DNA of 64,000 nt from Sideroxydans sp. (GTDB taxonomy: Bacteria; Pseudomonadota; Gammaproteobacteria; Burkholderiales; Gallionellaceae): assembly GCA_028710605.1 (NCBI GenBank), contig JAQTTU010000002.1:62001-126000 (forward strand), given 5' to 3'. The notes below the pieces were generated by a model, which searched no databases, was not told the DNA's origin, and worked only from the letters and a program-made list of their open reading frames with translations. The position numbers were made by a program, and so were the translations under genes. Below are positions 23,711-33,241 of this stretch, one piece after another. Numbering within the stretch: the stretch's first letter is position 1; the number at the start of each line of letters is the position of its first letter.

Positions 23711-24553
23711 TTATCCTCCAAGCGCGATGCGCTTACTCATCTCGTCGTTGATGATATTGCCCAACACTTCCTTACCAAACAGATGCAATCCCGTTGCGTG
23801 CTTATCTAGGAACTGATCAATATTCTCTGTTGAGACTTCAGCAGGTATGTAATCTGGCTGATTCAGCATGTCAGTTAATACGGTAATAACCGACACTACC
23901 CGTCGCATCTCGTCACCACGATTTTCCTCAAGATGATCAACGTTAACATTTAGCAGTCGCTTCGTTTGTTCGTCGGCACGTATAAACGCACCTGTATGGC
24001 TATGCCAGAAATCCTGTGCTTCAAATATCTGCGGACACAAATATTTTGAATCAGTACGAAGGAGCGCGTTTGCACTACATTCAGCCTTGTCGCCAGTCCA
24101 TATGAACTTGTCCACGTAATTTAGGCCAATCCCAACAATCTTCGAATTAGCGGCATAAATTGGTGCTAGCTTTGAAAAGTAATTTTTCGCCTGCACCCAA
24201 ATTGCATCCCAGCGCGTATACAGCGAAGTCATAAATGCTATTGAGTCAGGCTCAACTCGAAGTTCCTTTTCAATTGAGCCATCTGCCCGCATCCGACGTA
24301 ACATAAAACCCGACTTTTGAGATGGGACGGTAGCTGATTGGCCTGCGGGAGAAAATGAAATAGAAATCCCTGCCCGTTTCATAAGTCTTGGCAAGTCGGA
24401 CTCAGTCTCAAATTGCTTTGCGCACTCCTGGACTTGGGCAAAAATCTCGTCACTTAGAGGTGTGTCAAACTGCAGAACAAATACCACCTGTTCAATCGCA
24501 TGCGCAGCATGGATTGGCTCAAAGTAACCGCTTTTATTCTGGGTGCTGGACAT
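23711..24553 (-). CDS. TIGR04255 family protein
   Basis: 280 residues from MSSTQNKSGYFEPIHAAHAI. Matches the sporadically distributed TIGR04255 family: EQVVFVLQFDTPLSDEIF, then a central beta-rich part (IVGIGLNYVDKFIW) and a C-terminal helix with GLHLFGKEVLGNIINDEM. The family often occurs in variable genome regions with one or two unknown partners, which suggests a defence or toxin-antitoxin-like function, not shown here. First gene of a three-gene leftward operon located next to a diverged parC fragment. Confidence 0.75.
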   Translation of the reverse strand: MSSTQNKSGYFEPIHAAHAIEQVVFVLQFDTPLSDEIFAQVQECAKQFETESDLPRLMKRAGISISFSPAGQSATVPSQKSGFMLRRMRADGSIEKELRVEPDSIAFMTSLYTRWDAIWVQAKNYFSKLAPIYAANSKIVGIGLNYVDKFIWTGDKAECSANALLRTDSKYLCPQIFEAQDFWHSHTGAFIRADEQTKRLLNVNVDHLEENRGDEMRRVVSVITVLTDMLNQPDYIPAEVSTENIDQFLDKHATGLHLFGKEVLGNIINDEMSKRIALGG

Positions 24554-24726
24554 GTGAATGTTACTGAATGATAGGAAGCGATCACATTTTAACAGGGGCA
24601 CGAGAAACCGCAATTCATTAGTTTAGAGGTCTTAAGAAGACTATATTCTTGCAAAGCGCTCCGCTGCTTAATTTCACCAATGCAGATTTTTCGAATATGG
24701 AAAGAGCTAAAACGGCTCAAAGTTAA

Positions 24727-24877
24727 TTCAAATCTCAACCCCTTCATCTTCGTCTCAACCATCTTCCCAGTCCTTGCCCGCGCACCGAAGTAAGTCTGTA
24801 ACTCTTTCCCGGCAATATGCAGTTGATGCATCTTGCTACCCGCCGTGCCACTCAACGCAACCGCCGGTTGATTGACA
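24727..24877 (-). pseudogene. Diverged extra copy of the parC 3' end
   Basis: About 150 bases agree at roughly four positions in five (by eye) with the last part of parC (25292-25441). Translated, it gives [20 protein letters not shown] and [20 protein letters not shown]. The normal stop after RFE is lost and the frame runs on. The divergence shows it came from another parC-like gene and is not a recent local duplication. This is what an element that integrates at the parC 3' end leaves behind. Other parts of 24554-25049 show no gene. Confidence 0.8.
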
Positions 24878-25049
24878 ATTAAAGGGGTCGGAATATTTTT
24901 CGATGTCAGTAAAGCAGTTCCAGACCACAAATAATTTTGCCAAGTCCCTCAGTGTTTAATCCCCTGCAACATAGCCGCTCGCAGTATCGCGTTGACGCAC
25001 GTCTGGCAATCTATCTCCTTGGACTCTAGCTAAGTCAACACATCCGAAT

Positions 25050-25256
25050 CTACATGGCCTGCGGTAGCGTTTTGGTATGTTTGTAAAACGGGTTGCTCAC
25101 TGCATTCTTCCAAAACTCTTCCGACTGCGATGGAATATCACTGTAATCAATTTTTCTATCCGGCATTTCAGATAGCTCCTTAATTTCGTCCTTTTGCTTT
25201 TTGGTTAATGGCAAAGACTTGGCCGAATCGAGTGTGTACTTAACGGTTTTTTTCAT
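25050..25256 (-). CDS. Truncated BrnA-like antitoxin
   Basis: 68 residues from MKKTVKYTLDSAKSLPLTKK. KDEIKELSEMPDRKIDYSDI then EEFWKNAVSNPFYKHTK is typical of the middle part of BrnA antitoxins. The C-terminal ribbon-helix-helix (usually RLDADVL...) is missing, and no BrnT toxin is found. It lies between the true parC stop and the extra parC 3' end, so it travelled with that segment. Probably an orphan or degraded antitoxin. Confidence 0.6.
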   Translation of the reverse strand: MKKTVKYTLDSAKSLPLTKKQKDEIKELSEMPDRKIDYSDIPSQSEEFWKNAVSNPFYKHTKTLPQAM

Positions 25257-25288
25257 AATGATTTTGTATCCTTCAAGCGTAAACCTGC

Positions 25289-27679
25289 TCATTCAAACCT
25301 CAACCCCTTTAACCTAGTCTCCACCACCTTCCCAGTCCTGGCCCTCGCACCAAAGTAACCCTGCAACTCTTTCCCGCCAATATGCAACTGCCCCACCTTG
25401 CTCCCCGCCGTGCCGCTCAACGTCACCGCCGGTTGATTGACCACTGTGCAATCCGTCAGTTCGTCGCCTTCTTTCAAGTCGATCAGCATCATGCCTTTGC
25501 CGCCGCCTTGCAGCAGTTTCAGTTCGGACAGCATGAACGTGAGCAGCCTTGCGTGTTTGGAAAGCACGACGACCAGTGAAGTTTTGGTCGGGGCGAGCAG
25601 GGCGGGCGGCAGGATGGTTTCTTCTTTGACGCTGATGAACTGCTTGCCCGCCTTGTTGCGACCCACCATGTCGCCGATGAAACAGGGGAAGCCGTAACCT
25701 GCGCTGGTGGAGATCAGCACCGGGGTTTCGGTTTTGCCGCAGAGGGCGTGCGCGATTTTTGCGCCGGGGGCGAGTTCGATGAAGGTGGCGAGCGGTGCGC
25801 CATCGCCGCGACCGGAGGGCAGCGCGGACACGAGGATGCTGCACACGCGGCCGTTGTTGCAGATGACGATGCACTGGTCGGTGGTGCGGCATTCGTAGGT
25901 GGCCGCCACGCTGTCGCCGTCCTTGAACGCGATGCTGCTCGCGTCGATGCCGTGGCCCTGGCGCGTGCGCACCCAGAAGCGCTGCGAGATGAACACCGTC
26001 ACCGGTTCGTCGTTGACCGGCACCGCCACCTTGGTGATCTGTGCTTCTTCGATCAGCGTGCGGCGCGCGTCGCCGAAGGTCTTGGCATCGGCTTCGATCT
26101 CGCTCACCACCAGCTCGCGCAGCGCATCTTCGCTGTTCAATATCTTCTTCAGCTCGCGCGCTTCTTTTTCCAGCGCCTTGATCTCTTTCTCGATCTTGAT
26201 GCCTTCCAGCCGCGCCAGTTGGCGCAGACGGATTTCCAGAATGTCTTCGGCCTGGCGTTCGGACAATTCGAAGCGCGCCATCAAATCTTCTTTCGGCGCG
26301 TCCGAGCCGCGTATCAGCGCGATCACTTCGTCGATGTTCAGGTAAACGATCATGCGTCCGGCGAGGATGTGCAGGCGGTCGTTGACCTGGCCGAGGCGGA
26401 AACTGCAACGGCGCGTGACGGTGCGCAGACGGAATTCCACCCACTCGCGCAGCACCTGCGTCAGCGCTTTCTGTTGCGGGCGACCGTCGAGGCCGATCAT
26501 GGTGAGGTTGACGGACACCGAGTTCTGCAAGCTGGTGTGCGTGAGCAACACCGCCATCATCTCGTCGGGATTTTGCTTGGACGATTTGGGCTGCAACACC
26601 AGCCGTATCTTCTGCGATTTGTCCGATTCGTCGGCAATCGTATCCAGCACCGACAGGATGAGCTGCTTGTTCTGCACCTGATCCGGCGACAGCGATTTCT
26701 TGTTGGCCTTGACCTTGGGGTTGGTCAGCTCGTCGATCTCCTCCAGCACCTTCTGCGCCGACACGCCGTGCGGGAATTCGCTCACCACCACTTGCCACTG
26801 GCCGCGCGCCAGTTGCTCCACCGTCCAGCGTGCGCGCATCTTCAGCGAGCCGCGCCCGCTGGTGTACGCATCGCGGATGTCGGCGGCGGAAGAAATAATT
26901 TGCCCGCCGCCGGGGAAATCCGGCCCGCTGATGTGCGACAAAATTTCGTCGTCGCTGATAGCGGGATTCTTCGCCAGCGCCATGGCGGCCTGCGCCACTT
27001 CTTTCAGATTGTGCGAAGGAATCTCGGTCGCCATACCCACCGCGATACCCGATGCGCCGTTGAGCAACACCATCGGCAGTCGCGCGGGCAACATCGCCGG
27101 TTCCTGGAACGCGCCGTCGTAGTTGGGGATGAAATCCACCGTGCCCATATCCAGCTCGGACAGCAGCAGATCGGCAATCGGCGTGAGTCGCGCCTCGGTG
27201 TAACGCATCGCCGCCGCATTGTCGCCGTCGCGCGAACCGAAGTTGCCCTGACCATCCACCAGCGGATAGCGCATCGCAAAATCCTGCGCCAGCCGCACCA
27301 TCGCCTCGTATGCGGAAGAGTCGCCATGCGGATGATATTTACCCAACACATCGCCCACTACCCGCGCCGACTTCACATGCTTGTTGCCGTGGGTCAGACC
27401 CATCTGACGCATGGCGTACAGGATGCGGCGCTGCACCGGCTTCTGACCGTCGCACACTTCCGGCAGCGCGCGGCCTTTGACCACGGACACCGCGTATTCG
27501 AGATAGGCGCGCTCGGCGTAATCGGCGATGAGGACTTCGTCGGCATCGGGCAACGGAGCGAGCGGGGCGAATTCGCGTTTGTTGTTGGTGGGTTCGCTGG
27601 GCTCTGGAACGGGTGCTGGTGCTTCCGGCGGAAGCTCTTCGGGGAACAGATCGTCTGAGATTGGTGGAGTGGTAGTCAT
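25289..27679 (-). CDS. parC: DNA topoisomerase IV subunit A
   Basis: 796 residues, usual for ParC. The catalytic Tyr is Tyr160 in [11 protein letters not shown]; the quinolone-resistance region [10 protein letters not shown] begins at 116. The N-terminus has an extra Pro/Glu-rich ~45 residues. With ParE (not in this window) it unlinks daughter chromosomes. The C-terminal domain has a beta-pinwheel with the [20 protein letters not shown] end. A foreign copy of the last ~50 codons lies 410 bases downstream, which suggests the 3' end is an integration target. The gene is core but flanked by toxin-antitoxin genes on both sides. Confidence 0.95.
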   Translation of the reverse strand: MTTTPPISDDLFPEELPPEAPAPVPEPSEPTNNKREFAPLAPLPDADEVLIADYAERAYLEYAVSVVKGRALPEVCDGQKPVQRRILYAMRQMGLTHGNKHVKSARVVGDVLGKYHPHGDSSAYEAMVRLAQDFAMRYPLVDGQGNFGSRDGDNAAAMRYTEARLTPIADLLLSELDMGTVDFIPNYDGAFQEPAMLPARLPMVLLNGASGIAVGMATEIPSHNLKEVAQAAMALAKNPAISDDEILSHISGPDFPGGGQIISSAADIRDAYTSGRGSLKMRARWTVEQLARGQWQVVVSEFPHGVSAQKVLEEIDELTNPKVKANKKSLSPDQVQNKQLILSVLDTIADESDKSQKIRLVLQPKSSKQNPDEMMAVLLTHTSLQNSVSVNLTMIGLDGRPQQKALTQVLREWVEFRLRTVTRRCSFRLGQVNDRLHILAGRMIVYLNIDEVIALIRGSDAPKEDLMARFELSERQAEDILEIRLRQLARLEGIKIEKEIKALEKEARELKKILNSEDALRELVVSEIEADAKTFGDARRTLIEEAQITKVAVPVNDEPVTVFISQRFWVRTRQGHGIDASSIAFKDGDSVAATYECRTTDQCIVICNNGRVCSILVSALPSGRGDGAPLATFIELAPGAKIAHALCGKTETPVLISTSAGYGFPCFIGDMVGRNKAGKQFISVKEETILPPALLAPTKTSLVVVLSKHARLLTFMLSELKLLQGGGKGMMLIDLKEGDELTDCTVVNQPAVTLSGTAGSKVGQLHIGGKELQGYFGARARTGKVVETRLKGLRFE

Positions 27680-27734
27680 TCGTTGTGCTTGTCGTATAAG
27701 TGATTGAGAGAGTAGTGCCGGATTAACGGCGAAG

Positions 27735-28019
27735 CTATTTTTTCTTTTTTACAAAACCGATTTCCAGTCCAAAAATATCAGCAATTTTATTCAGCGTTGC
27801 CACCTTGGGGTCGGCATCGCCGCTCTCGATCTGGCGCAGCGTGCCCAGCGAAACTTTGCGGTGTTTAGCGAACTCCGGTTGCGTCAGCCTGCTGATACGC
27901 CGCATTTCGCGCACCGCCTCGGCGAGGCTGATCCGCCCTTCGCCGAACAACAGAAAAAACTCGTCCATGCGCTTGCGCTCGGCATCGCGGTCGGCGGGTT
28001 TGAGTCTTTTGTCAGCCAT
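27735..28019 (-). CDS. XRE-family regulator, HipB-like antitoxin
   Basis: About 94 residues from [20 protein letters not shown]; the upstream ATG at 28097 lies inside a repeat and is not preferred. A helix-turn-helix is at about 40-90 ([20 protein letters not shown]). It ends in a poly-Lys tail (KKKK). It follows hipA in the same direction, with a 58-base hairpin between. This is the reverse of the E. coli hipB-hipA order. It should bind the toxin and repress the operon; the pairing is inferred from position. Confidence 0.75.
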   Translation of the reverse strand: MADKRLKPADRDAERKRMDEFFLLFGEGRISLAEAVREMRRISRLTQPEFAKHRKVSLGTLRQIESGDADPKVATLNKIADIFGLEIGFVKKKK

Positions 28020-28054
28020 GAAATTTTCCCCAAATAGTTCACCTGCCGCGTTGT

Positions 28055-28114
28055 TTTTGTAGGAGCGAGCTTGCTCGCGAAGATTATTCGCGAGCAAGCT
28101 CGCTCCTACAAAAA
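28055..28114. repeat. Palindrome between hipA and hipB
   Basis: TTTTTGTAGGAGCGAGCTTG with GCTCGC, and the near-perfect complement GCAAGCTCGCTCCTACAAAA. This arm type (GTAGGAGCGAGCTTGCTCGC) is common in proteobacterial genomes. It sits between toxin and antitoxin genes, with its end 4 bases from the hipA stop codon. Confidence 0.85.
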
Positions 28115-28118
28115 AACA

Positions 28119-29366
28119 TCAAAGTGCTGCAATTACCCCGCACTGCCCCTCGATACTCTTGCGGCATTGCTCGATGATGCCTTCATCCACCACGCCCCGC
28201 ATCATCGTGGGCAAACTTTCGACCACGGGCAAAAACGCGCGCAATTCGTTGCTTAATTTTTCTTTGACCTGATCTTCAAGCGGCAGCTTGTCTATGATCT
28301 CATCCAGCGCACGAATCTCTTTGCCCTCTTCATCCAGCCATTTGCAGGTGCGCGCGATCATTTCCCTGTCCATAAACATGGGCGCAAAATCGAACAGCGG
28401 CGTGAGCTGAACGCGACCATCGGGCAATATTTGCAGCGCGGTATTGCGCGCGTGATTGTCGGTGTTGCGCAAAGCGAGGTTCAGCACATCGCGTTTCAAA
28501 TATTCGACCAACTCGGTTTGCGCATCATCCACCTGCGCCAGCATGGCCTTGACCAGCTCGAAATGATTGGCGCGGATGCCAAACTGCTGATGCCCGGCCA
28601 CAGAAGCCAAACTTTCCTGATGCAAACGCAGCACTTTGCCATCCACCACTTTGCGGTCGAAGCGCCGCACGAACAACATATCGTTGTCGAAACGGCATCC
28701 GCCCAACACGCGCAAACCGCACCGCGCGGCAATCTGCATATAAGCCGCCTCGTTGCGCAGAATAGCGATGTCTGATTCGTCGCGCCCGCGCGGCCTTTTC
28801 ACCAGCCAGTGCGCCGCCGCATCGGCATCCGCCAGCAGCGTATCTGCGAACCACAAACCGTCATGGTTTTGCGTCAGCAGAAACTTGGGTGCAGCACCCT
28901 GAATGCCCGTCGTACCGCAACCCAACATGCCGTGCAAATCGAGATACTCGACGAAACCGGGATCGCGCTTAACGATCTCGTCCAGCGTGAAACCGTCATG
29001 CTGGCGCGCCTGTACCAGGTTTTGTTCAAAAAACTGCCGCGCCGTGTTGATGCGCAAACGCCCGATGGGATTGAACGCGCCATGCTGGATCAGCGGCATC
29101 ACCAGCTCGTCGGCATCGGCGAGTTTGAGGTTGGCCAACAAGAATTTTCTGCCCGCGCCCTGCGGCACCAAGTCGTACAGAAATGACGGGCAACGCCCCT
29201 GATACGCATTCAGGCCGACGGGCAAATTGAAAGCGACGGGTTCGGGCGCATCGGAGAAAACATAGTCCGGCAAATAGCTGAAGCGACACTGATCGACACC
29301 CAGCGATTCGATCTCGGCAGCTTCGACCCATTCCCCGCGCAGGAAAATTTCGATCAGGCTTTTCAT
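28119..29366 (-). CDS. HipA family toxin kinase
   Basis: 415 residues. GCGTTGIQGAAPKFLL (149-164) corresponds to the HipA Gly-rich loop and nucleotide Lys, RNTDNHARN (300-308) to the catalytic Asp/Asn site, and LFDFAPMF (Asp326) to the metal-binding Asp. HipA kinases phosphorylate aminoacyl-tRNA synthetases and cause dormancy. An AT-rich palindrome TATAT/ATATA (29366-29381) overlaps the start and may be the operator. Followed by a hairpin and HipB-like gene. All key residues are present, so activity is plausible. Confidence 0.85.
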   Translation of the reverse strand: MKSLIEIFLRGEWVEAAEIESLGVDQCRFSYLPDYVFSDAPEPVAFNLPVGLNAYQGRCPSFLYDLVPQGAGRKFLLANLKLADADELVMPLIQHGAFNPIGRLRINTARQFFEQNLVQARQHDGFTLDEIVKRDPGFVEYLDLHGMLGCGTTGIQGAAPKFLLTQNHDGLWFADTLLADADAAAHWLVKRPRGRDESDIAILRNEAAYMQIAARCGLRVLGGCRFDNDMLFVRRFDRKVVDGKVLRLHQESLASVAGHQQFGIRANHFELVKAMLAQVDDAQTELVEYLKRDVLNLALRNTDNHARNTALQILPDGRVQLTPLFDFAPMFMDREMIARTCKWLDEEGKEIRALDEIIDKLPLEDQVKEKLSNELRAFLPVVESLPTMMRGVVDEGIIEQCRKSIEGQCGVIAAL

Positions 29367-29580
29367 ATATCGGATTATATAAACAAAAATGGCTTGTTAA
29401 GCGAATTAAGTATTTTGATATATAAATAATGGAATCTCTATAAATTCGTCACACTGGCGAAGGGCGGTGTCCAGTTAATAATACAGACAGCGCAACGCAC
29501 TGACATAAAAGCATTTTAATTTAACCCGCTGTATTCCGGCCTGCGCCGGAATGACGGAATTTTAATTTCTAGAGGTGACT
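29367..29580. other. AT-rich region between hipA and the IS element
   Basis: No gene seen. It contains the likely hipA promoter, a GTGTCCAGTTAA sequence at about 29467 that resembles the IS ends nearby, and a degenerate ATTCCGGCCTGCGCCGGAAT repeat at about 29532-29552. Confidence 0.5.
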
Positions 29581-30903
29581 ACTAGTGTCCGGTTAAATTA
29601 AGGTGTGACGGCTGCAAAACCAATATTATCGGGGGTTTCGAGCGATTCATGGGTGTCCACGATTTGAATTTTAGAAGAAGCATTTGCGATCATTCCGAGT
29701 TTAGAGAGCTTGGGGTGATGTATGAACGTGGGCAAGACGCTGTTTGCGCAAGTCATGGAGTACGTGCCGTGGAAGACCTTCGGGCGCATTATCGACCGGC
29801 ACGGTGGCGACTCTGGTGTGCGCACCTTGGGTTGCGCCGATTTGTTTCGCGTGATGGCGTTCTCGCAATTGACGTGGCGCGAATCTTTGCGCGACATCGA
29901 ATCTTGTCTGGCATCCAACCAAAGCAAACTGTTTCATATGGGCTTGGGCGGCGCGCCAGCCAGATCGACGCTCGCGGATGCGCTGAACAACCGGGACTGG
30001 CAAATTTGCCACGCGCTGGCGATGCGCCTGATCCTGCGCGCACGCGACCTCTACGCCCAAGAACCTACGGGGCTGGAACTCGACGCAGCGGTTTACGCGC
30101 TGGACTCGACCACCATCGACCTGTGCTTGAGCCTGTTCGACTGGGCCCCGTTCCGCAGCACCAAGGCGGCGGTGAAGATGCACACGCTGCTGGACTTGCG
30201 CGGGGCGATTCCGGCCTTCATTCACATCAGCGACGGCAAGATGGGCGATGTCAAAGTGCTCGACATCTTGCCCGTCGAAGCGGGCGCGTTTTATGTGATG
30301 GATCGGGGCTACGTGGACTTCGGCAGGCTTTACAAGATTCATCAGGCGGGCGCGTTCTTTGTGACCCGCGCCAAACGCGGCATGGACGCGCGGCGCGTGT
30401 ACTCGACCACGACCAACCGCAGCACGGGAGTAATCTGCGATCAGGCCATTCGTCTCAACGGGTTTTACGTGTCCCGCGACTATCCCGAACATTTGCGGCG
30501 CATCAAATACAAAGACCCCGTGACGGGCAAGACGCTGGTGTTTCTGACCAACAATACGACGTTGCCGCCGCTGACTATTGCCGCACTGTACAAGAGTCGC
30601 TGGCAGGTGGAGCTGTTCTTCAAATGGATCAAGCAGCACCTGCGTATCAAGCGTTTTCTGGGCACGAGCGAGAACGCGGTGAAGACGCAAATCTGGTGCG
30701 CTGTTTCTACCTACGTGCTGATCGCTATCGTCAAAAAGGAACTCCATCTCGATGCCTCGCTCTACACTTTGTTACAGATTTTGTCGGTCTCGGTTTTCGA
30801 GAAAACCCATATCGCATGCGCCTTGCAGCCGGACACCTCCGCAATCGTCGCCCCACCACCCGACAACCAAATGATTTTGTTTGATTTTTAACCGGACACT
30901 AGT
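29581..30903 (+). mobile_element. IS4-family insertion sequence
   Basis: The terminal inverted repeats ACTAGTGTCCGGTTAAA (29581-29597) and its exact complement (30887-30903) enclose one transposase gene, giving an element of about 1.32 kb that looks complete. I could not see a clear target-site duplication in the flanking bases. It lies between HipBA and YkgJ genes at the edge of the accessory region. Confidence 0.85.
29722..30891 (+). CDS. IS4-family transposase
   Basis: 389 residues. The catalytic triad is Asp128 (YALDSTTIDLC), Asp194 (YVMDRGYVDF) and Glu298 in YKSRWQVELFFKWIKQ, the Y-(2)-R-(3)-E-(6)-K signature of IS4. The frame is intact and nearly fills the element between its inverted repeats, so it is probably active. 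The N-terminal DUF4372-type domain likely binds DNA. Confidence 0.93.
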   Translation: MNVGKTLFAQVMEYVPWKTFGRIIDRHGGDSGVRTLGCADLFRVMAFSQLTWRESLRDIESCLASNQSKLFHMGLGGAPARSTLADALNNRDWQICHALAMRLILRARDLYAQEPTGLELDAAVYALDSTTIDLCLSLFDWAPFRSTKAAVKMHTLLDLRGAIPAFIHISDGKMGDVKVLDILPVEAGAFYVMDRGYVDFGRLYKIHQAGAFFVTRAKRGMDARRVYSTTTNRSTGVICDQAIRLNGFYVSRDYPEHLRRIKYKDPVTGKTLVFLTNNTTLPPLTIAALYKSRWQVELFFKWIKQHLRIKRFLGTSENAVKTQIWCAVSTYVLIAIVKKELHLDASLYTLLQILSVSVFEKTHIACALQPDTSAIVAPPPDNQMILFDF

Positions 30904-31106
30904 GGTGGACACTATGCTCTTAGCTTCTGCTTGCTCTTTCAATGTGGGGCGGTTGGACGGTTACGTTACTCCTGATATGCCGATATGAGTATTGTGCGTC
31001 AGTTTTCGCACAGGGTGAATTCAGTAGCCGCCGACCTGATTTGTTGCATGCGGTCATTTGGGGCAATCAAATCAGCATCCGAGCTGGCGCGATATAATCC
31101 CTCCCC

Positions 31107-31367
31107 ATGAACTGCCGCCCCCACTGCGCCGCCTGCTGCACCGCGCCTTCCATCACCTCCCCGCTACCCGGCATGCTACACGGCAAACCTGCCGGGGTGC
31201 GTTGCGTGCAGCTTGATGTTGATGAGCGTTGCAAGGTGTTCGGCAAGCCGGAGCGCCCGGCGTTTTGTGCGGGACTGCGGCCTTCTGTTGAAATGTGCGG
31301 CGAGTCGCGTGAGCAAGCGCTGGCGTGGCTGAATCAGTTGGAGCTTGCCACCGCGCCGTCGGTATAA
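31107..31367 (+). CDS. YkgJ family cysteine cluster protein
   Basis: 86 residues. The cysteines CRPHCAACC (3-11) and further ones at 33, 42, 54 and 64 fit the YkgJ zinc- or iron-binding family. Function is unknown, though members are often linked to metal or Fe-S biology. A TATAAT box lies about 15 bases before the ATG. A second such box at its 3' end (GGTATAATCG) could drive the following SEC-C gene. Confidence 0.82.
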   Translation: MNCRPHCAACCTAPSITSPLPGMLHGKPAGVRCVQLDVDERCKVFGKPERPAFCAGLRPSVEMCGESREQALAWLNQLELATAPSV

Positions 31368-31409
31368 TCGCGCCCTGCCTTTTACTAAACATTTTCCAAT
31401 CCTTCCGCA

Positions 31410-33232
31410 ATGTCCAACCAAGATAATCCTTTTGACGAAGAGGCCGACGAAGCATTGGAGTCGCTGCTGCGCATTTCTGTCAGCGAAATTATTCGCAAAG
31501 AAAACCCGGAAGAGTTTATTCACTGGTTCCGTGAATACGCGCCTATCGTCGCCCCCGATTTCTTTAAGCAGTTTCCGCAAGACCCGGATGGGCTGCGCAG
31601 TTTTCTGACGGTGTTTGGGCGCGAAATCTGGAACAGAACGCCTTTGCCCGGCAATCGTTTCCGCCCGCGCACGTTGTCCAAGCCGGAACGCAACGCGCCC
31701 TGCATTTGCGGCTCGGGGCGCAAGTACAAGCAGTGCTGCGCGAGTGTTGAAAATTCGGAGTCGCCTTTTGAGAATTTGAGTTTGCTGTCTTATGTGCTGG
31801 ATAGCATCACTACCGATCAGCGCAAGTCATTGCCCTATTCCTATCTCAATCCAGAGGAGTTGGAGTTTGTATCGCGGCAATGGATGGCGGAGGGGCGCGC
31901 GATAGATGCGGTGAAGTTGCTGGAAGGGCTGTTCGCCGATTTTGCCAAGCTGGATGATAGAGCCGAAGCGGCTTTTGATTGCCTGCTGGATTGCTACGAT
32001 TTGCTGGGCAATCCGGTCAAGAAGAAACGTCTGCTTGAGCGAGGTTTTGCCGCGCCGGACAAGTATTTGCGCGCGGCTGCGATGCAGCGGCAGTGTTGCA
32101 TTTTGGCGGATCGTAACAACTACAGCGAAGGTTGGGCGCTGTTCCAGCAATTGCAGCGGCTGATTCCCAATCACTCTTCGCTATCGCATCTCGAATTGGT
32201 GATGCTGCTCGGCCAAGGGGAAAAACAGCGTGCCGCAGACCGCGCCAAGTTCTGGATGGCGCGGCTAGCGCATGATGAAGATGCGCAAGGGCCGTTGATG
32301 GAATTTTTGCGCTCGGTTGCCAAGGGCGAGGCAACGGATGCGATTGCTGGAATTGCGCGGGAATTGAATCCGGCAGTGGATGAGTTGATGGAGATGATCC
32401 GCCGTTTGCCGCAACCGGAATGCCATTACTCGCTCAAACCGATGGAAGACAGCGCGGGACCGCTGGTGCCGGAAAGCAAATTGCGTCGCCTGTTCGAGCA
32501 CTGGTTGAAAATGAGCGAAAGCTCGCTGGACTTATCCGACGATCTGGACTGGCTGGAAAAAATCCGCTCGCCTTGCAGCATTTTGAAATCCTCGAAGACT
32601 TTATCGGTGCGCTGGAAGAGTCGCGCATTTCGCACGGCTTTGAAGAGGTGATGCTGATTCCGTTGCTGCGCCACGCCGAGGGGGTGCTGCGCAAAGTGAT
32701 CGCGCATCACCACACGGAAGGGTTGAAGCTGGAATGGGGCTGGCACGAAAACCGTCCGGCGCTGCGCTTGTTGCAGGAGCTGGTCGCTATGCTGCGATTC
32801 ACAAAAAATTACTCCGATGCTGTGCGCGTCATGGAGTGGATGGTGCTGACGCTGAATCCGCACGACAATCAGGGCATGCGCGACGAGTTGATCCACGATT
32901 ACCTGCGCATCGGGAAGATTTCTGAAGCGCTGGCATTGGCTGAAAAATACCCGAATGACTTGGCGGGCATGGCTTACGGCACTGCGCTGGCTTTGTTCGT
33001 CGCCGAGCAGGAACCGGCGGCCACCGAAGCGATCAAGAAAGCCAATGAGCGCTTCCCGGAGGTGCGCAAGATGCTGCTGGCCGACAACCCCAAACAACCC
33101 AGATTGCAGGAAGGATTGGTGCGCGTGGGAGGCAAGGATGAGGCGTGGTATTACCGCGACGATTATCTCGAACTATGGAAAAGCAGCGGTGGGCTGGAAT
33201 GGCTGCGCGCGCAATTTGGCAAAAAAAAATAA
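31410..33232 (+). pseudogene. SEC-C domain protein, split by a frameshift
   Basis: The first frame (31410-32651) gives about 385 sensible residues: a helical N-terminal region, a SEC-C motif RNAPCICGSGRKYKQCC (95-111), and TPR-like helices. It then turns to nonsense after WLEK. The -1 frame continues as NPLALQHFEILEDFIGALEE to a stop at 33232. The switch is at GGAAAAAATCC near 32556-32562; one extra A would restore one reading frame of about 607 residues. A tandem paralogue follows 9 bases later. Whether this is a true mutation, a sequencing error or a programmed slip is not decided. Confidence 0.75.
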
Positions 33233-33241
33233 ATAAACTGG

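Noticed and set aside
25748-27658. Long open frame antisense to parC (636 codons)
   Set aside because: It follows from high GC and codon bias on the other strand; the product is His/Arg/Gln-rich with no known motif, and parC is certain.
29467-29480. Second IS end (GTGTCCAGTTAA)
   Set aside because: Only about a dozen bases resemble the IS terminus and no further element sequence follows, so it may be chance.
32556-32562. Programmed -1 ribosomal frameshift
   Set aside because: The slip site reads A AAA ATC and is not a standard X XXY YYZ heptamer, and no clear pseudoknot follows; a lost A is simpler.
32420-33232. Separate gene starting at 32420
   Set aside because: Its first ~45 residues have no family likeness, while the rest continues the SEC-C gene in the -1 frame; a frameshift explains both.
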